Part shown: positions 51,901-62,907 of the stretch, one piece after another | Numbering within the stretch: the stretch's first letter is position 1 | Layout of the letters: each line of letters begins with the position of its first letter | DNA from: Pithys albifrons albifrons | Lineage: Eukaryota > Chordata > Aves > Passeriformes > Thamnophilidae | Length of the DNA: 64,000 nt | Assembly: GCF_047495875.1 (NCBI RefSeq) | Contig: NC_092466.1 | Coordinates: 14,380,561 to 14,444,560, forward strand | Reading direction: 5' to 3' | Program-made: the position numbers and the translations under genes | The notes under the pieces: generated by a model | Database searches by the model: none | What the model saw: only the letters and a program-made list of their open reading frames with translations | Told to the model about the DNA's origin: nothing

Positions 51901-54900
51901 ATCTGCCAGTCAGGCACAGCCTGGAAACACTGGATGTGCTGGCTGGCTCCTGCCCAGTGCCCACACAATATCAAAGTGGGGTGCCGGGCCTCCCCGTCCC
52001 CCAGAGCCCTCTCCATGCTCTTGGCTGGGGGCTCTGGCTGTCCATGATGTGGTTTCTGACCAGCTGGAGGGTGCCGGGGGGCATTGTCTTCCCTGGACAA
52101 GAGCGCAGCTGTGGGTATTGCTTTGTCCCTGCTAGCAGCCTCTGCAGAGAGCATGAGGCTGGTAGGCAAGGCTGGTCTGAACCTCCCTGTTTAACCTGGT
52201 TCCCTCTCCCTCTCAAGGATGCCAACAGGTTCATGTTGCCATCCCGCTTTGAGGAAGGCAAGGAGAAGTGCCCATATGATCCTGCCCGTGGCTACACTGG
52301 CCTCATTGTGGGTAAGTGGCACTTTTCCAGGGCTGGCAGGGTAATGTGGGATGCCAATGACCTTGGCCCCATTCCCAACACTCCCAAAGAGGGTGCCAGC
52401 CAGGTGAGCCCTGCATGCAGGGGCCCTAGCAAGTCAGGACTTGATTCTCCTCCTCATCTCCCTGGGGAATGGGGATGCTGGTGGCCTGTGGGGCTGTCAC
52501 CAGGGCCATGCTGATGAGTACCTGCCCTGCTCAGATGGTGGCTTGTACACGGCCACACGTTACGAGTTTCGGAGCCTCCCTGACATTCGAAGGAACCTGC
52601 ACCAGCGGCCGCTGAAGACAGAGGAGTCCCCACTGCACTGGCTAAATGGTGAGATATTCCTGTCCCCCCCAGTCCTGTGACCAGCGTCATGGGCCATGGG
52701 ACCCTTCAGAGAGTGTGGAACAGGGGGGAGGAGTGGCCCTGGGGTCCTGTGTGGTTTGCAGTGAGAGGAAACTGAGGCAGGGGGGGATTCCCTATCCTGT
52801 GATTGGTGCCCAGTCTCCACCTCTTGTTCCATGTTCCCAGATGCCGAGTTCGTGGCATCTGTGCTGGTCCAGGAGAGCCGGGACAGCCCTGTGGGTGATG
52901 ACGACAAAATCTACTACTTCTTCACGGAGAGGGCGGGAGAAGAGACCACATCCTTCTTTGACAAGAGTCAGGTGGCCCGAGTGGCCCGGGTTGCCCGTGT
53001 CTGCAAGGTAGGCATGCTCCCAGCCACAGGGAGCTGAGCACTGCTCCTCATGGTGCAGGAGCACCATGCCTCCGTTTGGGGGGAAACAGGCATGGGTAGA
53101 GGGGAATGCATCTCCCAGCAGCCTGTGCAGAAATGCTCCCTGCACCCTCCTAGAGCGATGTAGGGGGGAAGAAGATCCTGCAGCGCAAGTGGACATCCTT
53201 CATGAAGGCGCGTCTTGTCTGCTACATCCCCTACTACGAGGTGCTGCGCAGTGTCTGCAGCCTGGATGGGGGCGGCTGGGCCAGCACTGTCTTTTATGCT
53301 GCCTTCACGCTCTCAGCACAGTGGTGAGTGTGGCAGTAGCCAAAACAACTTGGGCTACAAGTCTGCAGCACAGGGGGGACAAGAGATGCTTGATGGGATG
53401 CGCAGGCAGGTTCTGCATGCCTGAGGGAGCATTAGGTTGGAGCAGCCATGTGTCTGTCCAGGCTCAGGTGAGGTTCTGCCCCTCAGGAGGACCATGGAGG
53501 CCTCAGCCGTGTGCCGCTACAGCATCTCGGCAGTGCAGCGCGCCTTTGAGGGCCCCTACATGGAGTACCAGGACTCAGCTCGCAAGTGGTCCCGCTACGA
53601 TGGTGCAGTGCCTGAGCCCCGACCCGGCTCCGTGAGTGCCTTGGGGTGCAGAGCAGGGGTGACACAGGGCAGCCACATTCCCCTCTGACCCCCATCTCCC
53701 CTAAGCAGTGCATCACAGACCACTCCCGCAGGAAGGGCTACAACTCCTCACAGGACTTGCCCAACAGTGTGCTGGACTTTGTCAAGCTGCACCCACTCAT
53801 GTTTGAGGAGGTGAAGCCAGCCAGCGAGGAGCCACTCCTGGTGAAGAAGAGTGTGGCGTACAGCCAGCTGGCTGTGGACAGAGTGCAGGCCCTGGATGGC
53901 CACTCCTACGATGTGCTCTTCATGGGGACTGGTGAGTGTGGGATGAGTTTGCCAAGTCTGTGCTGGATAGGGGGCACACCCCACCTTCCCTCCTGAACCC
54001 CCTGCTCTGCTCTCCAGGGGATGGCTGGATTCACAAGGCTGTGGTGGTGGGCTCTGGCATCCACATCGTGGAGGAGGTGCAGGTGTTCAGGGACCTGCAA
54101 CCCATTGAGAGCCTGGTGATCTCTCATGCCCAGGTGAGGGGTGGAAGAAGTAGGCGGACACCACATACAGGGCATGCTTGTGCTGCGAAGCTGGCATTGA
54201 GCTGTTTGGGGGACTGGGTGAACATGTCTTCTGGGTCAGCCCAGCTTGGGATATGTGCTGGAATGCAGCAGGGCAGCCTGGGGAAAGGGACCAGCCTGGC
54301 CCCCATCTCCTTTCCAGCTGCACCCATTGGCACTGCCTGGGAGCTAGGGGCCCTTCTTGTGCATCCCCACCAAGGGAGAGCTCTGCTGTGGGGATCTCGG
54401 GCAGCATGGAGTGCCCCACAACCCAGTAGCATCATGCCAGATCAATGCTGAGCCAGCCCTTTCCCCATCAGAGGAGCCTGTATGTGGGGGCAGCCAGTGG
54501 GATCGTGCAGGTGCCCCTGGCCACCTGCACCAGGTACACCACCTGCTACGACTGCATCCTTGCCCGGGACCCCTACTGCGCCTGGGATGGCAGGGCCTGC
54601 CGCACCACCGGCACGACGGACAGGTAAGGATGGGCTGCCTGTCCCCAGCTGGGTCCCCACGAGCCTTCCACCTGCCCCATCCCATGCTGTCGCACATCAC
54701 CCCATGGCACAGTTGCCCCAGATCCACCTCCAAAGGTCTGGCCAGCATCTGGCAGGACTCCTGGTGGCCGTGACCCCATAAAGGGTGGGCTCAGCCAAGG
54801 CTGTATGGCTGAAGCCCCTCCTACGTTGCAGCACAGGGCTGGTGCAGGACATTCAGAGTGGCAACAAGGGATGTCGGAGCATCTCCGGGCGGGGTGAGTC

Positions 54901-55834
54901 TCTGCTGCCCCTCGAGACCATGGGGATGCTGGTGTCCTGCCTCCCTTAGGGTGGCTGGGCCAGGTGCGAGGTAGTGTGTGTCCCTGCAGGCTTCCTGCCA
55001 TGGAAGAACCGGACGGTGCTGCAGGGGGATGACGTGCTGCTGCCCTGTGACCAGCGCTCCAACCTGGCCCGAGCTGTGTGGCTGCTGAATGGCAGCGAGG
55101 TGCTGGGCATGGGGCAGGACCGACTGCGGGTGGGGGTGGATGGCCTGCTGGTAACAGACACGCTGCCCCAGCACAGCGGTGTGTACCACTGCTATGGGGA
55201 GGAGCGGGGTCTCCGGACACTGCTGGCTGCCTACAGCCTCACTGTGCTGCCCGAGCTGCCCCGCAGCCCGACGGCTGCCACCTCACCCCATGCTGCCAGT
55301 CAGACAGCCAACGACATGAAGGTGGCTTACGTATCTGCCATTGTAACCTTGGTGGTGCTCTGTGCCGTGCTCAGCGCTGTCCTCCTCTACATATCTTGCC
55401 TGGAGAAGCGCAAGGGCAAATATGTGCTGGGGGAGCCACGGCCATCCAGTGTGGAGCTACAGACTGTCTCGGCCAACTGCCTGCGCAAGGGCCACCGGGA
55501 CGAGGAGGAGGAAGAAGAGCTCACCTACCCTGATGGCTGCCTGCGAATCATCCCTGGTGAGGCGCCCACGGCTGCCACCTCTCCAGTCAAGGAGCTGCCT
55601 GTTGCTGTGCCCCCTCTGCCCCCTCCGCTGCCGGCTGAGCTCACCAATGGCATGGGGGCTCTGCCCAATGTCCTCCGCAAGATGAACGGCAACAGCTATA
55701 TGCTGCTGCAGCAGCAGGAGGAGCCTCTGGTCTCCCCACTTTACAGTGCATCCTTCACCGAGGAGCTCAGTAAGATTCTGGAGAAGCGGAAACACACGCA
55801 GCTGGTGGAGAAGCTGGACGAGAGCTCCGTGTAG
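48822..55834 (+). CDS. SEMA4G: SEMA4G, class 4 transmembrane semaphorin
   Basis: Semaphorin 4G is a cell-surface ligand of the plexin-binding semaphorin family. Coding exons: 48822-48948, 50129-50277, 50815-50877, 50955-51053, 52218-52311, 52535-52648, 52841-53007, 53154-53323, 53487-53631, 53709-53931, 54018-54133, 54472-54623, 54832-54893, 54990-55834 (TAG). All are GT-AG and in phase; total 841 residues, close to human (about 838). Seen in order: signal peptide (hydrophobic core about 7-21), Sema domain about 45-500 ([37 protein letters not shown]), PSI domain from Cys508 ([20 protein letters not shown]), Ig-like domain with Cys580 and Cys628, membrane helix about 672-698, an acidic Glu run, a Pro-rich cytoplasmic stretch and a C-terminal ESSV. 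ESSV is a class I PDZ ligand, as known in SEMA4C. The ATG at 48,822 is the first in its exon, with A at -3. The 3' end faces MRPL43. Introns hold no other gene. Confidence 0.97.
54990..55834 (+). CDS. SEMA4G: SEMA4G last exon: Ig-like, membrane and cytoplasmic parts
   Basis: A single 845-nt exon encodes residues 561-841. It carries the Ig-like fold (LLPC ... SGVYHC), a short stalk, the membrane helix [20 protein letters not shown] and then a Lys/Arg stop-transfer (EKRKGK). The cytoplasmic tail has a run of Glu, PPLPPPLP and the terminal KLDESSV. The stop is TAG at 55,832-55,834. Confidence 0.96.
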
Positions 55835-57445
55835 GGGCTGGGGAGGGGGGTCCTGTCAGCAGGACCCTCCTCCCCTTCAGCCCCTTTTCCCACCCCTTTG
55901 CCAGCAGTGTTACAAGACTCAGACGAAACTACCTCCTGGATGGCAGAGCCGGGCCGGGCCCAGGCTCAGCTGTTCCTTTGGCTTTTACTCACTTTTGAGA
56001 CTTGCTGTACAGAACAAAAAAAAAAAAGAAAAAAGCATCTATTTAAATTTGGGAGCTCTATTTATATATAAAAACCCTCTGACGGTGGCCACAAGCTGAA
56101 GACAGGAGCTGGCACCAGGCTGAAGGTGGACACTGGGGGGAGGGAGAGTTTCTGTCTGTTCATCCAGGTGTGGAAGAGATGCTGTTGTGGACATGTGGAT
56201 TCAGCTGGCCCCACTGGGTGTCCCTTGGCACATGGGAACTGGACAGCTGCTGAGAGGTGGGTGAGGAGCTGGGAGGTGGGCTGGGGGCTGACACACTGTG
56301 CCTGTGCCTCTCGCAGGGTGTGAGATCGCTTCCCGGCGCAGGGCCAGGGGGGTTTCCCCACCTGCCTGCTCCCAGGCAGGAGAGGGGCAGTACACACATC
56401 TCACATTGTGGGGGCTGGCCTCGATGGCTGCCAGCCCCTGCCTGCTCTCCCACATCTGACCCCCCAGGGTTTCCTCTCTGGGAAAGGATCGTTTGGCAAG
56501 GGACAGAGACATGGTGAAGAGCTGATGGCCTGAATGCCCTGGAGCAGCTGGTGAAGGGGTGTGTGCCCCCTGCAAAGAGGCCACAGGTGAAATACCACGC
56601 TGGGTGCCTTAGGGAGGCAGCACCCCCAGGCCTTCTGATCCTGACAGGGCTCTGCCCCTTCTCCCCAGGGCACTGGATGCAGCAACGGGCAAGATGCACT
56701 GGCAGCAGGACTGGCAGCAGCCACTGTGCCCTACAGCATGACAAGGAACCAATGCAGCACCCACACTCCCCCGACGTCTGCAGTGCCCCTGTGGCCCCAA
56801 GCATGTATTTCTGCCCTCCTGTGTGGTGCTGTTGGAGAACTGGGGTTCAGGCATAACTCTGTCATCTGTGGGACAACTTGTGGGCAGGGAAATGTCCTCA
56901 CACAGTGAGGAAGAAGAGCCCTGGACAAGGGCCTGCCTCCCTCTGGAGCTTCCTCCTGTTCATGACATTTTCCAGGAGCAGCCATGGTCCCTAAATCACC
57001 CCAACTATTTCTGCTTCTGCCACCTCCTGGAAGAACCTGAGAGACTGAATTGACAAAAGCTGTTCATGTTCCAGGGGCAGAGTGGTGACACTGGAGAAGC
57101 TGTGGAGGGACAGACTTGTTGGGTTGTGTGTCCTCCCCTGTGTGCCTTGCTGGCACCTCCATGATCAGGACATTGGCAGGCGCTCAGTCCTGCAGGAGAG
57201 ACAAGAGGAGGGTGGCAGCCCAGGGCTGCTGTTCCAGGAGAGTGAGGCTTAGTGGGAAAAGGCAAGAGTTGCACACCTGGGTTCTCCCATCCCACCCCCA
57301 CTATTGTTTTTGCTGCAAGGATGGGGGCATGAGCCACACCCAAGGACCACCCTCACTCTCCCAAGGGAGAGGCATCATGCTGTGTCTGGCAACCCTCATG
57401 CACAGTTCCACATCCCCCCCAGCAATAAACACGGCTCTGTCTGGA
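55835..57445 (+). other. SEMA4G: SEMA4G 3' UTR
   Basis: GC-rich non-coding sequence with an A-rich run (56,016-56,036) and an AT-rich TATTTATATATAAAAA patch near 56,068. No canonical AATAAA occurs until 57,424, so the UTR probably runs to about 57,445. A shorter form ending near 56,090 using a variant signal is possible. Confidence 0.6.
57424..57429 (+). terminator. SEMA4G: SEMA4G poly(A) signal
   Basis: AATAAA followed by GTCTGG...TGTTATGGTGATGTC, a GU-rich downstream element. It is the only canonical plus-strand hexamer I found between the SEMA4G stop and MRPL43. Confidence 0.65.
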
Positions 57446-57517
57446 CATGTTATGGTGATGTCTCTCTGCAGGCAGGAGAGATGGATGCAGAGGCATGGCA
57501 CTGGGGGTGGAGGAGGC

Positions 57518-57523
57518 TTTATT
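57518..57523 (-). terminator. MRPL43: MRPL43 poly(A) signal overlapping its stop codon
   Basis: On the minus strand CAATAAAGCC contains AATAAA; the last sense codon is CAA and the TAA inside the hexamer is the in-frame stop. No other minus-strand AATAAA was seen in the next 500 bases. Confidence 0.65.
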
Positions 57524-58505
57524 GGGGCTGCAGGCGTGGGCCCTGGACCATGAGGATGGAGGGTTTGTTGGTGAGGGGGTGCCACTGGCCCTGGATACTG
57601 GGGTTGTCAGTGTGAAAAGGCTTGCGGATGCGGATGATGTCCAAGCCGGACTGGTTGGCCAGCTTGGTGACCAGCTGCACAATCTCCTCACTCGTCTTGC
57701 TGGCGATGAGCTCCTCCCGCACTGTCCCATTCACTGCAACAGAACGAGGGGCTCGGGCTGGGATCCCCCTAATCTGCAGCCCCCCCGGGGGGAAGCTGCT
57801 GATCCCTCTCCCACAGCAGCTGCCCCAGCACCGTCTGTGCCAGGCAGAGGTTGTGCAGAGCCAGGGCAAGGCAAGGAGAGCCCCGTCCCCATCCTCTCCC
57901 CGTGCCATCCAGCACTCACAGTACTCAGCCCGCACCAGTGGGGCCATGCCCGAACGGGGGCTCACGTAGAGAACAACATCGGGGTGCTGCCGGGCGAAGT
58001 CCTGCGCCGCCTCCTCCACGAACTGCCTGGGGAACCGGGGGGGAGACCGTCAGCCCCAGCCGGACTACAGATGGTCGTAGCCACAGCGAAGATCACAAGT
58101 GGGGTCACGCCGAACCCGTGCCCTGCCCACGGGAGCGGTCACAGCACGGAAATTTGGGTGAAGCCCCCTGTGCCGGGCTGCAGCTCGGCGGTCACCGGTG
58201 CCCCATCTCGCAGGAGGCTGGGGGTCCCACTCTGCGGCTGTGGCCGTGGGGCAGCAGCACTGTCCCCTCCCCACGCTGACAGGGCAGGGGGAAGACCCCT
58301 CTCCTCCCCCAGCTAAGGGTCACCAGGCTGCCCCCTCCCATCCCGGGATGTCGGGTGGGCGCCCCCGGCGGTACCTGGCGCCGCGCGAGTCTGCTGCGGT
58401 GGGGCTGAAGAGCAGCTGCAGGCGCTGGAGCTGCCGCACGTAGCGGCCCACGCCATTGTGCAGGACAGCGGTCAGGAACCGGCTGGGCGACCCGCGGCCC
58501 GTCAT
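57519..58505 (-). CDS. MRPL43: MRPL43, mitochondrial large ribosomal subunit protein mL43
   Basis: mL43 is a nuclear-encoded protein of the mitochondrial 39S ribosomal subunit, with the L51/S25/CI-B8 thioredoxin-like fold. Exons on the minus strand: 58505-58375, 58026-57920, 57733-57519. Junctions are GCCAG|GTACCG, CCCCAG|G, TACT|GTGAGT and TTGCAG|TG, all in phase. The protein is 150 residues, near the family length (about 159 in the common human form). It opens [20 protein letters not shown] and contains the highly conserved block [19 protein letters not shown] near the C-terminus. The start is fixed by that N-terminus and by being the first ATG. The gene shares a 225-bp start-to-start interval with TWNK. 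The TAA stop overlaps the poly(A) hexamer, so the 3' UTR would be only some tens of bases. Confidence 0.97.
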
Positions 58506-58607
58506 GGCTCGGCGCTCACCCGGAGCCGGAACCGCCGGGAGCGGCGGGATGGGGAGCGCCCGCCCCCCGCGCCGCCGGGAAGTGACGCGCGCGAAAGAGC
58601 CCGCGCA

Positions 58608-58649
58608 ATGGCGGTGTCCGTGTGGCCCCACGTGGGGGCGGCGGCTTGA
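58608..58649 (+). other. Upstream ORF 1 before TWNK (13 residues)
   Basis: ATG at 58,608 followed by 12 codons and TGA at 58,647-58,649. It ends 81 bases before the TWNK ATG. It matters only if TWNK transcription starts upstream of it, which the sequence does not show. Confidence 0.4.
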
Positions 58650-58687
58650 GCGGCTCTGCCGGGCCGGGGGCCGCGGGGCAGCCGCCC

Positions 58688-58807
58688 ATGCGGAGCGGTG
58701 GCGGCGCGGGAGGGGCCGGGGCCGGTCAGGATGGCGCTGGTGCCCCTGCGTCCCGGCAGAGCCGCCGGCCGCCTCCTGCCGCTGTTTTGCGGGGGGACCA
58801 GGAGTAA
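58688..58807 (+). other. Upstream ORF 2, overlapping the TWNK start out of frame
   Basis: ATG at 58,688 (context CCCATGC, weak at -3) opens a frame that runs past the TWNK ATG at 58,731 and stops at 58,807. If included in the mRNA it would compete with TWNK initiation. Confidence 0.4.
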
Positions 58808-61800
58808 GGGAGCCTCACTGAGCCCCGGGGTGCCGAGCCGCCTCGGCCAGCGGCGCTACAAGAAGGATGTGCTGCCTTCCCCCGAGGGGCCGGCGCCCTC
58901 CGTCTCCGTCACCGAGATCCGGCAGTACTTGCGAACCCACGGCATCCCCTTCCACGACGGGTACAGCTGCCTGCACACCCCCAGCCTCTTCACCGGCGGC
59001 CACGCGGACCAGCCCCCGGCGATGACCGCCAGTGCTCCGTACACACTTTTCATCGACAAGACCACGGGCAGCTTTCTCTGCACGGCCACCCTGGCAGAGG
59101 GCACCTGGCAGGACTTCCAGGCCAACGTGGAGCTGCAGCATCGTGGCATTCCTCCCGCCAAATCGGAGGAAATGGAGGAGGTCTTGAGACAGGCTAGCGA
59201 GGATGCTCGCTGCATCTGGGACCGGGCTCTGCCACTCTGGGAGCTGCTGGACGAGGATGAGACTAACAAGACCAAAGCCATGTTTGGTATCTCCCTGGTG
59301 TCAAATGCCACCCTGAAACGCTTTGGAGTGCGTTATCTGAGAACTGCCAAGTCCCTCGTTTTCCCCTGGTTCAGCCCCCGCAATGCAACCCTAAAGGGCG
59401 TGAAGCTTGTGAGGGTGGAGAAAAAGGGGGACACGATAGCTTATGTGGAAGAGACTTTACCCCGCTTTGATTCCTATCACAATCTTTTTGGGCTGCCCCT
59501 CATTGGCTGCCGAGACACAGAGCTGGTCTTAACTGGGTGGGAGCTGGATGCCCTGGCCCTACACCAAGCTGCAGGAGTGCCCAGCCTGGCCCTGCCGCGG
59601 GGAGCCACTTGTCTCCCTCCTGCCCTTCTCCCCTACCTGGAGCAGTTCAAGCGCATCACACTGTGGCTCGGTGAGGACCTGCGCTCCTGGGAAGCTGCCA
59701 AGCTCTTTGCCCGAAAGCTGAGCGTCAAGCGCTGCTCCCTGGTGCGCCCTGGGAACCTGCAGCCCCGGCCCTTGGAGGCTCTGAACCAGGGCCTGAACTT
59801 CACCAAGATCCTGCGTGCTGCCCTGCCTGCCAGCCACAAATCCATCATCTCCTTCCGGCAGCTGCGTGAGGAGGTGTTTGGAGAGCTAGCCAACACTGAG
59901 CAGGTGGCTGGCATCAAGTGGATGCGCTTCCCCGAGCTCAACAAACTCCTCAAAGGACACCGCAGAGGGGAGCTCACTGTCTTCACAGGTAATGGGCACA
60001 ATGGCTGGTGGACAGGGGGAGCAGAAAGCTCTTTGGTGGCTTCACCCTTCTGGGGTTGATGCCTCATGAGTCTTCCAGGTCTCTGCTCATGGGTTTGGCT
60101 GAGCCTGTCTTGCAGGTGTGTGAGAGGCTGGGGTGCATTCCTCAGTTCAGTGGGACTGGGAACACCGGTGGTGTGGTGATGGGCTCCCTACCTGGGTCAG
60201 CATGGGAAGTGCTGGGCTGTTCTTTACCCCTGCTCCCATCTGCCACCTCCTGTCTGAGCCTGCTCTGTGCCCACCCCACCGGCTGGCTAGTCCTTCCCAG
60301 GGACCCACAGGCTGTGATGATGCCCATGCACCCAGGCGTACAGTGTGGCACAAGGCATTGTTTATTTATGGTGTGAGTACTGTGGATGAGCCTCTCTTAT
60401 CCCACGACGTGGTGCTTCCACCTCTAAACCAGCACCCAGCACATTGAGTATGGGTCAGATCAGCTGCCCTGCTAATTCCTCCTGCTGTTGTCCTTGCACC
60501 AGGCCCAACAGGTAGTGGGAAGACCACCTTTATCAGTGAATATGCGCTGGACCTCTGCATGCAGGGAGTGTGCACACTGTGGGGCAGCTTTGAGATCAAC
60601 AACATCCGCCTGGCGAAGATCATGCTGACGCAGTTTGCAGGTCGGCGCCTTGAGGACCAGCTGGAGCTGTATGATGAGTGGGCCGATCGCTTTGAGGACC
60701 TTCCACTCTACTTCATGACCTTTCATGGCCAGCAGAACATCAAGTATGGTCCTGCACCTCCACCCTCAGTGACATTTACCCCTCACAGCATGTGCTGCAG
60801 GGCCCTGGGGAACTGGGGCCCTTCCTCTGCAGTGAGTCACAGATTTGGGGCTGGCAGGAGTCACATTGGGACTGTTCAAGTCCTGGGGTTGGCTTGTTGG
60901 GGACTGCATGGCTCAACCAGCTGCGTTCCTTCTGTCATGGGGTCTGTCACTGCCTCCCTCTGCAGTAGGGGTGAAGGGAGGGGATGTGTCACTGTGCTAG
61001 ATGGCTGCTCTGAAACCAGCCTCTGCCCTTGGCAGGACATGTCCCTCCACACCCTGCTCCCCTGGCAGTGCTGTCCTTTACTAAGGAGGGAGGACAGGCA
61101 CGTCTAGTTACTTCTATTCATCAGGTGCTGTGGCACCTGCACACATCCCCATGTGATCTGAGGGTCCCTGTGGGCTGGAGGGATTACAGGGCAGTGGGCA
61201 GGGGCTTTGTGGGCAGCAGCTGGGTCCTCCTGATCCCAGCTGCCCTTATGTGTGGGAATGAGGCTGTGCCTGTACTGCAGCATGGAAGATGCAGAGGTGG
61301 GAAGGGCCAAGTGCTTATCAGGACCCAGCCTGGTACCTCCCAGCTCTGTTTCTCTGTGTTTTTGTGCCTGGCTCAGCATCCCCATCCCCAACTCTGCTAT
61401 CCCTGGGACTGATCCCGGTCTCCCCCGCCCAGGACAGTGATTGAAACCATGCAGCACGCTGTCTACATGTATGACATCACTCACGTGATCATCGACAACC
61501 TCCAGTTCATGATGGGACAGGAACATCTCTCTGGAGACAGGTAGTCCTTCTCCAGTCTGACCCCTCCTTCCTCTTGCTACCCTCACCACTGGAGCTGTCC
61601 CTGTCGAGTGTCATGGCAAGGGCTGAGGACTTACTCAGGGTATTCCCCGCACTCCTGTCTGGCCACCCTGTTTCTTTAAAGGGTGATCACTGCCCTAGGG
61701 AAGAAGAAGTGGGAAGGGGTGAGCAGGTTACCAGCCATCCCTGCTGTGCCACATCCGTTTGCCTGTGTATGCTTGGCTGCCTCATGGAAAATGAGCCCAT

Positions 61801-62907
61801 ACTCCTGGGTGCTTCTGGCTGTGGGCATGAGCAAGTTGCTGTGCCCCACCACTGAGCAGTGCCAGCACCTAACCTTGTTCTTGCTGCTGTGGCAGGCTCA
61901 TTGCCCAGGACTACATCGTTGGTGCCTTCCGCAAGTTCTCCACAGACAACAACTGCCACATCACCCTGGTCATCCATCCCCGCAAGGAGGATGATGAGAA
62001 GGAGCTGCAGACAGCCTCCATCTTTGGCTCCGCCAAGGTGAGCTGGGCCAGCATCGCCCTTCCTGTCCCTTGGGGAGAGTGTGTTCCCAGGAAGGGGCTG
62101 GGATACTTTGGGCAGTTGTCCCCAGCTCTGATCAGCACCCTAAGCCATCACTGGGGACTTGAAAGAAGCTGAAAGGGATAGGATGTCCCCAGGAGTCCTG
62201 ATGCAGGCAGGGAGCAAACCCATTGCCAGCTAAAGCTCTCTTGGGACTTTAGGTGGAGTTAATTAATATTCATTGACTGTGAGTGGGATGTACTAGGAGT
62301 CAATTAAAGAAGGAGGCAGGGAGGGTGCAGGGATGGGCTCTGTGAGTACTCTGGTCTCCTCCATGATGCTCAACAACCCTGCAATGGTGAGCAGGAGGTG
62401 CTGTCTGTGCGAAGCCCTCTCATGACCCCCTGTTTTCCCAAGTGTCCTGTGGCTTCAGCTCAAGCCTGTCTTCCTTGTGGGTCACTGGGATGTCCTGGGG
62501 GAACACAAGGGGTTGGTGTGAGGGAAGTGCTGCAGTTGCTGTGGCCTGGGGTGCCCCCTAATAGGACTTGAAGGAGCTGGGCAGGCTGTTTGTCAGCATC
62601 TTTGAGCCCTGTCACTCTAGCTGCAGCCCTGGAGATGTTTTCCTCTTCCCAGGCCAGCCAGGAGGCCGACAACGTCCTCATCCTGCAGGACCGTAAGCTG
62701 ACATCAGGGCCAGGGAAGCGCTTCCTGCAGGTGTCCAAGAATCGCTTTGATGGGGATGTGGGCATCTTCCCTCTGGAGTTCAGCAAGGCCTCACTTACCT
62801 TCTCGTCCTCCAAAAGCAAGTCCAGGCTGAAGAAGATGAAGGAGGAGAAAGAGCTTTTAGCCAAGAAAGCTCTGGAGGGAGCCTTAGGAGCCTCCAAGAA
62901 GCCATGA
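58731..62907 (+). CDS. TWNK: TWNK, Twinkle mitochondrial DNA helicase
   Basis: Twinkle is the hexameric 5'-3' helicase that unwinds mitochondrial DNA at the replication fork, working with POLG and mtSSB in the nucleoid. Exons: 58731-59988, 60503-60743, 61433-61540, 61896-62037, 62653-62907 (TGA); all GT-AG, total 667 residues. Seen in order: an Arg-rich N-terminus lacking acids over about 50 residues, fitting a mitochondrial targeting peptide; a primase-like domain ([36 protein letters not shown]); then the RecA-like helicase core with Walker A GPTGSGKT (Lys426), Walker [11 protein letters not shown] (Asp521), and [19 protein letters not shown]. Five exons with a very large first exon match mammals. 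Human Twinkle is 684 residues; the difference lies mostly in a shorter C-terminal tail here. The ATG at 58,731 has A at -3 and G at +4. Confidence 0.98.
60503..60743 (+). CDS. TWNK: TWNK exon 2 with Walker A motif
   Basis: The Walker A Gly420 codon is split between exon 1 (G at 59,988) and this exon (GC at 60,503). The exon reads [18 protein letters not shown] and ends at ATCAA|GTATGG in phase 2. A splice error at either end would destroy the ATP-binding loop. Confidence 0.97.

Larger units (their letters stand above)
58350..58960. promoter_or_regulatory. CpG island and bidirectional MRPL43/TWNK promoter
   Basis: Dense CpG spans both first exons and the 225-bp gap (58,506-58,730) between the two start codons. 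Motifs visible on the plus strand: an ETS-like GGGAAGTGACG at 58,577-58,587, an E2F-like GCGCGAAA at 58,589-58,596 and a YY1-like CAATGGCGG at 58,606-58,614. There is no TATA box. ETS and YY1 sites are common in promoters of nuclear-encoded mitochondrial genes (known). Function here is inferred. Confidence 0.75.
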
